64,000 nt of DNA from Pachypanchax playfairii (lineage: Eukaryota; Chordata; Actinopteri; Cyprinodontiformes; Aplocheilidae): the NCBI GenBank assembly GCA_006937955.1, contig SSNP01000017.1, positions 1,054,537 to 1,118,536 of the forward strand, read 5' to 3'. Position numbers and translations under genes: made by a program. The notes beneath the pieces were generated by a model that saw only the letters and a program-made list of their open reading frames with translations, had not been told where the DNA came from and did no database searches. Position 1 is the first letter of the stretch, and the number at the start of each line of letters is the position of its first letter. Shown here in pieces: positions 15,401-27,400 of the stretch.

Positions 15401-18400
15401 GACGCACTTCACGACTATCCTGTTTTTGTCTTTCATTTTTTTTATTTGTTACATTTGCAAGTCTACACACCTTCTGTGGCGAGGCACACTGAAGCACATG
15501 GATGCACTGCTGAGTAACAGTCTACACCTCAGTCCTATTATCCAATGTCAAGCTCCCATGAGAAGCCTGTGTATAGAACACATCTGCCAGCTGGTGTACC
15601 TCGACTTCCACTGCTGTCACTGCCAGTTTGGCTCTTTTTTTGGGTCTTGAAGCTATAATGGATGAGGAGAGACTCATTACTGGAGAAGAATAACATTCAG
15701 AGCTCCACATCCCACCTTCATGTCATAAAAAAAACATTGCCTAGAAGCTTGTTCTGTTCGTGCGAAGAGCCACTTTGCAGGTGCAGGACTGACCAAATTA
15801 CACACAGGTTTCTCTTTATGTACAAAAAATATAGAACCTGCAATACGCAGTCCCCAGGAATTAGAATGTGAACTGTGCCATATGACACACGTCAGGTGAC
15901 AGTCTTGCTTTACGGTGGTGGCAGTGTGATTTGTGCTGTAGTGTACATGCAGTCTGCTTGGTGATCTGTGACGTCGCTTCACAGCCGTCTTAAAGAAATG
16001 ATTAGCAGCCTCTCTGATTCTCTTACATCACTTAGATTTTCTCTGTAGTTTTAATCACCAGTAAAAGAAACGCTTTCTGTGACGGGTCTTTGTTAAACGC
16101 ACAACAAAACGGTTGCTAATTGTTTGTCTTGCTCTGTTTGTCTGTCTGATGTCCATCCGACGTGCTATTTGTCGTTACCACATCAGCTGTATGTCATCTA
16201 AGATGAGTGTGAAAAATGTATTAAGTTGCGTTAATTTGGGGCGAACATGATTAATGGCAAAATGTTCAAGAATGTGACAGGAAGCATGTTTGCATTAACA
16301 TAATGAGGTGAGATTTTCAGACTGGTCAGAAAAGCAGCACAGATCTGTGCTGGGTTTTCAGATGTGTGATGCTGATTAATAACCAGAATAATTAGCAGTT
16401 AATTTCAATGAGTTTTCAGTTTTTTTTGCTCTCTAGCTGGTCCGATACTGGCGTTTCTCATTAGAGCTGGTTAACCGTTAAAATGTACAGTAATCTTTAT
16501 CCAGATTGTAAAACAATAGTTTTATTTAAAAGTCAAACTGTTGGTCTAACTGCTTATTTTATATCAGGTTTCATTGTTTTTGCTGTGTAGGACACTGTGT
16601 GTATGAATATATTGGCATTTTGGTTAATATGGAAGTACAGAGTGCTGTGAAAAAGTATCTGCTCCCTTAAAGATGTCTTCTGTTAGATTAGATTTTAATA
16701 CTAGACAAAAAACACAAAATGAAGTTTTAAATGATTATTTCATTTATTAAGGAGACTGAAACTACCCAAACCCACCAGGCTCTATGGGACAAAGTAATTC
16801 CCCCCTTTCAGAAAAAAATGGGAAGTGAAGCCATCGACATCTTTTAGTCTGAAAAGGATAAGAAACTATTCCTAAAGCTTCAGGGCTTCAGTGAACCACA
16901 GTGAGAGTTGTTATCCACAAATGGAACAGTGAACCTTCCCATTTGGCCCGCGGACCAAAAATTACTGTATCAATGCCTCCATCATGTTACTACACGTCAC
17001 CTACATGCCCATAAACTGGTGATGGTAAATTGAAACACTTAAAACTTTAAGAACTTGAAGGAATGTTAAAATAAAGCGTATTTCGGTGGGGCCAGGATGG
17101 TTTTATTAAAAGAAATAGGAACATATTTAACAAAGTGTGATAAAATCTCCCAGATACTTCCAACGATTTGTCACTCCAAAGCTGTTTTCGTTGTGGATTT
17201 CCACCACAGTTGTCCAGTATGGATTTGTTTGAGGTTATATCTGCTTCTCCAGCTGTGTGGAAACCACGAGCACAGCGTCTCACACCTCCACATACACACC
17301 TCAGTTTGTTGCTTTTGGCAAAGTGTCTGATTTGCATTTCCTTTTTGTGCCTTCTCAGAAGATTGCTTCAGATTTGCTTTTCTAGTGAATGAAAATCTAC
17401 CTTCTGTTAAAGCCGGCGTGTCCTAATTTGATCCGTTTCCAGTTCTTCTTTCTTGGATTTCAAAGGTTAAAATGAGGAGAAACTAATTCACTCTTAGTAA
17501 TCTACTCAAAGTGTAGCCTAACAAAAGCATCATCCCATAACCATTTAAAGAGCTGCACAGTGTGAGGATGGAGGATTACTGCACTACTGAAAGAAACAGG
17601 ATAAAAAGACTGTGTTTAATAAATGTAGACTTGTGTGGCTGTTCAGTTCCATTTCAAAATAAAATTAGTACTTATCTGAGGACAGTTTTGTTTTTGTTTA
17701 TGCTGCTATCAGAATTAAGTGTTTATATATTTAATTTAAAAACTTTCATCAACTTTACATGTGGTATTTGGTTCTTTCAGTCCTTTGAATGTGTTTTCTC
17801 TAAGTTATTTTAGATAAGTGTGTCTGTTTAATAACTGAAAATGTAAATGAAGCATTTATCCATGCTTTGTACATTATCTCCATAATGAATGTTTGGCTTT
17901 TTGAATACTTATTAAACATTCTCCTTGATGCAGCTGTAATTGTTTGGAAATTTTCAGAGCAGTACAGAGGAATAATGTTGTGAAATGTGATTTTTTTTTT
18001 TTTTTTTAAATTGTTCATAAAACTTAAAAGCGTATAAATATTAATTTGGTTAATGGGGTTTTAGGTCTCTAGTGTAGTGTGTTTTTAAAAATCCCAGTTA
18101 AGACACAAATCCATTTTATTAGCAGCTTTGTATAAAATTGAACTTGCCAGTTATATTAAAAGTGAAAGACTCTGTAGAGGAAATTAGTGATTATTATATG
18201 AGTAATGAGATGCTTAAAGAAACTTTAGTTGAGATAGAGGCAGACTCGTGCTTCTCTGTCGCTCTAAACACAAGCGCGCTTGCTGGGTCACTTGTGATGT
18301 GACGTGAGGACGTCTTCAGGAAAATACTTGAGTTTGGTGTTGCAGACGGTCTGACACCCGGCTAATAAAACGCCATCCTGATTGTGTTACAGCTCATGCT

Positions 18401-21400
18401 GTGTTTGTATTAGTAGTTCTCCTCTTCCTCTGCATTTGCTTCTTCATGCTGACAGTGCATTTTATATTTGAACAAAGAGAGAGGATTACTGTCTGTAGAA
18501 TGGAGGAACAATGGGCTGAGAAAGACGATAAGTCTCCGAGGTGCTGGAAATACATTGTTCTTCGCGTTTGCTTGCATAAGTGATTGTGTTTGGGTGTCCT
18601 CTGTTTTGCATGCTCACATCTGCGGTTGCTCATTGTCCTTTTGTCTCAAACAAACACCTGTCACAGATATGACAGCGGCACTTGTCAGCTGACTCACTGC
18701 AGAGGAAGCGCTGAGGACGCGGATGAGGTGGCGATGTTCCACACTGTTAGCTTGCTTGTTTTAATTGGGAGACTGCTCTTTCACAGCACTATGATGACAT
18801 GCAGCCAACTGCTGGATTTAATGATGTACAATCAGCTTAGCATAAAACTCTTCTGAAAAATGTTCCCCGTCTCCTCCTATTAGCTTGTGTTTTTAAACTC
18901 ATTTTCATCGAGAGAAAAAAAAAAGAAGATAATTGTCAAGAATTTCAGCATTTGGTTTTGGACGCACTGCTGCTGAGATCATTTAGATAACGAAGCAGCG
19001 TTTTCAGACATGAATATTGATGCTTAGATTCACCGTTCGGCACCATAATTATTCCAGTAATTGCTCTCGTTTACTTTTACGTTTCCCTGTCGATGCACCT
19101 GATGAAATAGCTGTTTATCACGTTGCTTGTCACACAGTCGCTTTGTAGACCATCACATCCCATCGACATGCTTAACACTTAGCTGTCAGTATCACTGCAG
19201 AGCATGCTGTCCAAAAAGCTTTTTGTCTCGTGGAGTGTGTCAGTGTTGTGTGATTTAATGGCGTGCAGCATGTTGTTTGCATCAGTTTAAGTACTGTGTG
19301 TTTTGATAAATAATTCTGCATTCACTTGGATGTTAATGGTCTTAAAGAGTATCAGATCAGTATGATGATGGTAGGATTTGAGATTCTTCTGATCAACAAT
19401 TAGTTTGAGTAAAGGTCTTATTGAAGCCTGTGTTGAACAGAATATAGATTTGATAAATCAAAAACAATCTTTAAAAAAAAGGTTTTTGAATAAAACATTA
19501 ATTATGTTATTAATCATAATGTTTATCATCAATATAAATAATAATACCATAAATTCCCAATTAAAACAACAAATGATTAAGAAACAACGCTTTACTTTAT
19601 CAAGTTATTTTCTAAAGAAGTCTTTTAAGTAGGTAAAATATACATTATATGTATTAAATATATTATTTTTTGCAGTAAAATCACCTTTTTATCAGTTTTT
19701 TTTAATATAGATTTTTTTCCTTTTACTTTTTTACAGTTTGTGCATCAGACTGTTTCCCTGTTTAACAACATTGCACAAAAAAAATTGATATATAACAGTG
19801 TTTGAGCCAAATAATAGAACTGAATCAGTTTTTGCAGGTTTCTGTGGATAGAAAGTCCCTTATAGACGATAACAGGATCTCTTAACACGTTCTAATCCTT
19901 TACGATCTAATACCATCATATCATCCATCCCTACTTTTTATATAATGAAAATAAGATTATTGTTGAGGAGAACAAGAATCCAGAACAGATCTTTTATACA
20001 AATAGAGGAGAAAATAAAAGGTGCTTCCAGATGTAAATCTCCATCTCATGCGAGGTGCACAAACAATGTTTAGACAAAATTGCCTTTTTCAATCCTTCAT
20101 TATTTATTAAAGAAACACAAACATGTTGTTCAGTGACTTGATTGACTGGGCTGCTAACTGGTGTTTCTTGTTTGCAGGCAGGCTTTTTACCGAGTAAAGA
20201 CAGCAGCAGCAGAGTATAATGGATTGTGATTCGATAATTGCTGCAAAGCTTTTGCTAAAAAAGAACTGGCCTATCTCTGTTGTTGTGGCGTAATTGAATC
20301 ACCTCGTCCTGATAAACCAATAACCTTCTTATCTGTAAGAATCCGTGTTATCGTGATGACAATAGACTCGCCTTGTTTTGGCGTGTAGTTCAGATAACTT
20401 GAGGAAAATGAATGAAATTGCACCTTTAAAGAAATAGTCTGCTGTCATGTAATAGTTTTTTGTTTTTTATTAAATCATAACTGCTACTGTAGCTGCAGGC
20501 AAATCCAAACATTCAAATCAGGTGCTGCGGATGCACTGAAATTAATCTGGACACTTCAGTCCTGCTTCTGAGTTGTGAGTGGAAGAAGGATTACTTTCTA
20601 AGAATTGCTTTGCCTTCTGTCTGTTGTCTCTCTGTCCTCTACAGGCATCATGGACTCGGCCTGAGCAGCACAAGGTATTCTATATGCATGGCTTTTTCCT
20701 GCACCCATCCATCATCCATGTCAGGGAAGTGTAATTCAATTCTGAATGGATGCAGATCAAAATTCTCGATCAATTGAGGGTCAGTGGGAGGATAAATACT
20801 CAGAGTGATGCAGTTGAAAAGCAGCTCAGTGGAAGTGTGTCTTTGTTTTCCATCCGCGGTGTAACCATGTGTTGGGTTTTCCTCACACCTGTCCTACTCA
20901 GACACAAGTCCTCCCAAGACTTCTGTTTGAGCATATCTGAATAATGTTCCTTACATCATCATTTCAATCATCTTTTTAACAAGTGAGACGAGATTCCAGT
21001 GTGACTTGTTCATGGGAGTTATAACTTCCAGGAGTGTGTCTTACACAAGGTTTGAAGTTTGGAATAAAGAGGCTGAACTGATCATCAGAAGAATGAAAGA
21101 ATGTAAAAATTGGCCAGAGACGGGGCCGCCCCCATAAAGCTTTCATCCAAATGGCTTCCCTATCAAAATCTTACAGATGTGAGAAACTTAGCGAGAACTT
21201 TTTTTTTTTTTTTTTTTTTACATTTCCCCAGCTGAGCTGAGAGAATCGTATGAAATCCCGAGGAACGAAATGATTGCTTTTAATCTTCAGACACGCTCCT
21301 GCAAATGACATCATCCATCATCAACCTAGTTCTCTTTTTATGCCAAAGACCTCGAATTAGACTTCCGTGGTTATTTATACTCGTGCATTTTCAATACTTG

Positions 21401-24400
21401 TTTATTTTTAGGCCATTTGATTCTTTAAATAGCTTTAAAGAGATTTTCGAACATTATGAGAACATTATTTTTTGTTTCCCTCACGTTTTATTAATTTCCG
21501 TTTATTCCGTTTATTTAAGTCAGCTGCCAATGTTTTATTGTAAATCAGCTGATCTTTGCACCTGCAAAACATTTACAGTAACAAAAAACAAGCTCATTAC
21601 ACACTTCTCACTACTGGAGGGAAGGAAAAGCCTCTCCAATCAAACACATGCTGGCAGTGATTATAATGTCTGTGTGCACCAATGTTTTTATAACCCTATA
21701 ATAAAAAAGCTCTTTGGTGTAGAGTTGGACTTTTAGACGAGCCAAACCCCAAATATCTAACTAAACACACATGCCTGGGTCTTAATCTGTTATTTATTTA
21801 TCATTTTCCTTTTGAGTGCACTGGTTTGCATTAATAGGTGAGACAATAATCATTTTTACTTTCTGGCACAATGTTATGGTTCTTCAGTTCACCTGCACTC
21901 AGAGTTGATCAGTGTGCGTCTCACTGAAAGACATCCAATTACAAATCACAGAGGGGGGGCGGAGCATGGCGCACCATAAGAATACTGAGTATGTTCATTT
22001 AATAGGCTCCACACAGAAGGTACATTGGTATGCCAGACCATTTAATATTTGATGAGACATGAGTTTAACATGTCCTCTATGGAGAGTCAATTTTATGCTC
22101 CGAGGTTCCCTCTGTGTCTCACGTCTGTTTGAAAAATCAGTGGTCGAGCTCTGCTGTCACTTCGTTTTCTCTGCGTGGGACAAATCTTAACGTCTTTTAG
22201 GGACGAGCTTTTATTTTATTTGTAAGAAAACAGAAACGTCAGCACTTAATAACTTTGTTTTAAATTGAATTGAAACTGGTGCATCAAACACACAATCTAC
22301 TTTAAGAAACTCAGTGTTTTCAGCTGCTTTTCAACAATTCCAAAAAATGAGAAGAACCTCCAGCTCTTTCACAAGGATTTAACGCTGATATGCCGAGTGG
22401 CATGTTGCAAACATGCCCCAGTCAGAAACAGAACCACGGGGGTCGACCGAGATCGCTATCTGCACAGGGGTCACAATAAAAGGGTAGTGTGTGTTATGTA
22501 AGTGTCTCCCTGGTCGTGCTACCCACTATGCATAATGAATGCCCCCGACATGCTTTGTGTATTGAATTTGAATACAAACTAATGTGTTTTTTTTAAATGG
22601 CTGCTCAGGATGAGCTTCAATTTAGTAACTTTAAAAGCATTTCACTTTCAGTTTGCATCAGAACAACCATCGACTCTCAAGCACTTTGGTAAAGAATTAA
22701 ACACAGAGTACTTTATAAAAACATTAGAATGTCTCAATAACTACATCTGATGTGAAGTTTGGAGCTGAAAAGTTAGAATGCGGTTCCATTTTTTTTAATT
22801 TAAGATCCAGTTTATGAGTCCAGGTAGAAGTAAACTAGATTTTTTTTTTTTACACACACCATCAGATCACTTTGTGATACGAAGTGTCTGCTGTGTTTCC
22901 TTCGTCACTGAGACGAGACAGATCAAACAAAAACACCTAAAATAAAGTCAATGAAAGAAAAGAAAAGGAGGATTATCTGAAGTGACAGCGTAACTGTAAA
23001 AGTGGAAGCGTGGAGCATCCTGTTCCGCCGTGCTGTTCCTGAACTTGCATCAGCATTTTTCACAAGTTGGTGAAGCCGCCATGTGAAAAGCTCTAGATGG
23101 TCTCTAATGCTGTCCGACATCATTTATTTATAGTCTCCCCTGCCTTGTCATCTGCATCCTTAGGTTTCTTTATAGAGATGTTTTCACCTCTTTCATCAAT
23201 GTTTTCTTTATTAAAGTCTGGCTTTTGTTTTTTTAGGTCAAAAATCTTTCTGCAGAATTGTGACATGTAAAAGCAGGAATACGGTCGTAAAAATGTTTTT
23301 TTTTTTCGTTTTTCTTTTTACTTTTTTGATACCAAACTCTTTGTTGTTATGATTTAGAGCCCAGATGGAAATGTAATGGTGAGGAGTGATGCTCGTGTGT
23401 CCTCCCTCACTCTGAAGTACGTCAAGTACACAGATGCTGGTCAGTACCTCTGCACAGCTCGGAGCAGCATCGGAGAAGATGAACTAGCAGCTTATCTGGA
23501 GGTTAGCTGTAAGTATTTCCACAGATGAGATTAATGCTGTCCGATCCATTTGTGGGATTTCAGCATTAAACATTATTATTATTATAAAGAAATATAAATG
23601 TATCTCTCAGATACGCCTAAGATCCACGGGACAGTAGCAGTGTACAGCTGGGAGGGAAATCCTGTGAATATCAGCTGTGAGGTCAAAGCTTTTCCTAGTG
23701 ATGTTTCCATTGTGTGGCTGAGAGACGGCCTGCAGCTTCCCAACTCAAACAGCACCAACATCAAGATCTTCAGAACTCCCTCATCCAGCTACCTGCAGGT
23801 ACACACGCTTTGAAGAGCATTTTACACTGTTTAATGTTCTTACTGCACACACAGTTCCTCCACGTGTGTGGACATATACCCCCCCCCCACTAACACACAT
23901 CCCATGTCATCAAGATTTCATGAGCATAGACTTGAAGTGAGGGGGTTTTCTTTCAACTCCATTGTGGGGAAAAAAAAGGACATGAATAATTCAGCAGCAC
24001 GAAGGTTCACAGGAACAAATAAAAGTAGGCTAACAGAAAGGTCACCTTCCAGGTGTTTCAAACACAAGTTTGCTCATCTGTTTTGTTACGCCGCCCTTCA
24101 TACGTTTACTGATTCATTCTTTTTTCGCCCCCTCCAGGTCACCCCCGAGTCTGAGAATGATTTTGGAAGCTACAACTGCACCGCATCAAACGAGATGGGC
24201 ACCGAGTCCAAAGAGTTCCTGCTCATCCAGGCTGGTCAGTGGTGACGCTGCGGTTCAATACTCTCATTTATGTTGCATTCAAAGGACTTATTTAGAATCT
24301 GTACAGATGTTAGGATACATTTATATTTATGACACATCAGTATTTACAGGTGATTTAAGTCAAACTTCATGCAGAGAAATGTTACTGCTGTGCCCCTTCA

Positions 24401-27400
24401 ACACTATACTAAATGCATTAAGAGAAAACGATTAACATCACAGCATTTTATTATAGTGTACAGTAAATTTACCCATAAGGCCAATGGAGCAGAGAGAATG
24501 AAGGGATGGAGACTATATTCTTCACTGAAGAGAACGTTGGATCTGCAGTAATTACTGTGTGTTACTTCTCTCATCAAAGTGATGTTTTAAAAAAAACTGT
24601 GCTCACATCAGAGTGTTTGAATCCAAATCTGGAACACACACACATCCGGAAACGAGCTGGTTAGATCATTTAAATAAGGTTATTTGTCCCTGTAATCAAG
24701 AGGGTGGTGAATAACGAGTTTATTTTTCGTACGTGAGAACAAATGAGGTATTTGTATCTTAACATCTGGATAATTTTATTGTCAGCTAAGTAAAAAAGGT
24801 TGTATATTTTATGGGGCTTGAATTTGAACTAGTTCATTCTGAGGGTTTTTAGTAAAGCAGCTTTATTTTCCTACTTGTAGAGGTTCCATCAGCTCCATTT
24901 ATAGATGAAGCAAGGCCCTTCTCCACCTCTGCGCTGATCCAGTTTGGGGAACCTGAATCCACTGGAGGCGTTCCGGTTCTGAAATACCGAGCTGAGTGGA
25001 GGGTTCAGGGCAGAGATAGCTGGTTCCAGCGAGTCTTCGAGGTCCAAGACGGTAAAATTCCCTTTCAAAACAAAAGGGGTGATTGTGTTCTGTGTTGTTT
25101 GTTACTAAATTTGTGCTTAAAAAATAATAAATAATGTACGTCGTTGATATAATTGTTTATTAGTTTAGATATCTGCAAAAATCTGGCAAAACAGGAGCAG
25201 TTTTGAATATTAAGGACGAAAAATTATGAAATGTTAATTAATTACAACAACATAATGATGATTAAAACAAACACTGAATTTAATAATAAAACACCATGTC
25301 TGCCTCATTTTACAGCCTTTTTAATTGATTGAGTTTGTTGTTTCCGTGAGATAAAAACGGACCTAATCAGCGTTTTCTTGAAGGTCAATTTATTATGCAT
25401 GTTGGAACGCGGGGGGTGTTTTTGTTTTTAACACACATGTACCATCTCTGATGTTTTAACAGGCTTCAGCAATGACTTAACAATCACAGGCCTGAAGCCA
25501 GACACCAACTACGAGGTGAAGCTTTCAGCCATTAACGGAAAAGGTGGCGGAGAAAGCAGCTCGGCTGAGTTCTTCCGGACCAAGCCTGTTCGTAAGTGCA
25601 CAGTTTACAGCCGAAGCTTTTATCTTCTGTCCTCACAGACTTACACTCTGAAGCTTTATAAACACATTATCAAACAGAGTGTGTAGAGAAGCTGGCGGCG
25701 GCTGGCTGCCCACCGCTGCTCCGTGGTGCGGCGTCCAGCCGTTTTTCTTAACACATTTTTATTCTCAATGCTCCAGAAGAAACACAGTTTTATGCAGACG
25801 GACTCTCTGCTGGGATGTAGCTGCTCCTCATGCTGTCTGTCCATGTTTTCTTCATGTAATTAAACGATCACAGAAAAAGGAATCTGTGGTTCAAACTCGT
25901 GTCTGAATGTTGCAGAGATATTTTCTACATTTCATTTAACCTCAATGTTTTTATGTAGTGTTTTATCTACAGTTTGATAAAAGCAGTTCAGGTTTAATCA
26001 TCTACACTGTCAAGTTTTAATCCCCACCAAACAGAGTAATTCTGCCACCTGCTGGTGGAAAGCGGTGCCTGCAGTCTCTTTACAATGTGACTTCTAGATA
26101 TTAAAATTTTACCAGAACCAGAAAACTTCTTATAAAAAGTCTTTGTACATTTGAGACGTAGAATTAAACTACATATATGGTGAATCCTGGTGTGTTTTTG
26201 ATAAAATAAAATCTCTGTGGTCCAAATGTCGACATCTACAGGATCTTGTCATTTCTTGTGTGTATTTGCTCCAGTCAGTAAAAACAATCATGTCATTTAT
26301 TTAACATTAAGAAGGTCCGACCTGCAGAACACCTGACCACTCAGTGTGACTGTCAGTGGTCATAATGTTATGGCTGGTTTGGTGGTACCTGGTGTTCAGA
26401 CTCCATGTTGTTCTTGTTCTGATCGTCTCGTCTCTTCATTTCACTTTTAATTTTATTCACTTGTTTTTCTGTCTGTCTGTTCATCTATCGTTTCCATCAG
26501 GCCCCGCTTACAAAAGTAAGTGACCCCTGTCTCTTAGAGTAGATGTTTTAGTATTAATGTTTTAGATGGTTACTTTAACCTCTCAGCTCTTTTGCATTTG
26601 GTCACATTTTGTAATAGATTTTATTTATAATGAACACATCTATATTTGCTCTTCTAATTCCATTAATTTTCACACGCGCTTAAAAGCACCTTTGAACTCG
26701 TGTTTTTATGTTAGTCCTTGTGGACCTGCTCTGTCTCTCGTCAGTAATTAGAACATTCACTTCTGGAACTTTCTTTCTCTGGAACTGAATATTAAAACGA
26801 CTTTTACTGTCTGGTGTCTCCAGATGACGTTTTCCACGTGTCTGCTGAAGGCGCAGGTTTGTTGTGGAGGGGATGATGGAAGGTTTAGCCGTAGCTGTTT
26901 GTTTATTAGTTACTTTTGTAGGAACGTTAAAGCGTCTCAGAAGGCGACGACTTCCTGTTTTAGTCACTGTGTGTCCTAAACTTAAATCTCCTCTGTGTTG
27001 ATCCTGATCTGAGTTTTATTTCCTCACATCCCACCAGTTTAAATCTGAATAATAATGTAACTGTGATTTGAAGCTTTTGAAGTTATTGGCTTAACGACAG
27101 TGTGATGAATTAACAGCAAATCTCTGCATTTCAAAAGCCGCACAGTCTCCCTCTGGTTTTATTTACTTTTGGGATGAGAGAGGGAATGTTTACGTTTGGT
27201 TTAGACCCATCAGTGTTGATTAATCAGTTGCCTTCCAGGTGATTAATTTCCCTAAATCAGGAAGATTAAGCTGTTTGATGTCGGCTGCACTTTTGACATT
27301 CAGAAGTCAAACAGAGGAATGAATGTGTAGTAACAGCGTATGTAGCTTTGTCTGTTCTAGTGATGAGGTCACTTCATTTTGTTCTCGACTTGTTCTCCTC

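Larger units (their letters stand above)
13519..23357. other. Large ncam1 intron within Ig4, hosting the VASE exon
   Basis: About 9.8 kb, the longest ncam1 intron in the window. It contains a Tc1-like relic at about 16.6-17.0 kb and the 30-nt VASE exon at 20645. The stretch at 15.5-16.0 kb has minus-strand ORFs of up to 101 residues with no recognisable domain. The rest is AT-rich with T runs such as 21198-21220. Confidence 0.75.

Noticed and set aside
15522..15982. Minus-strand ORFs in the large ncam1 intron as a possible nested gene
   Set aside because: No domain, no splice pattern and no recognisable similarity; likely chance ORFs.
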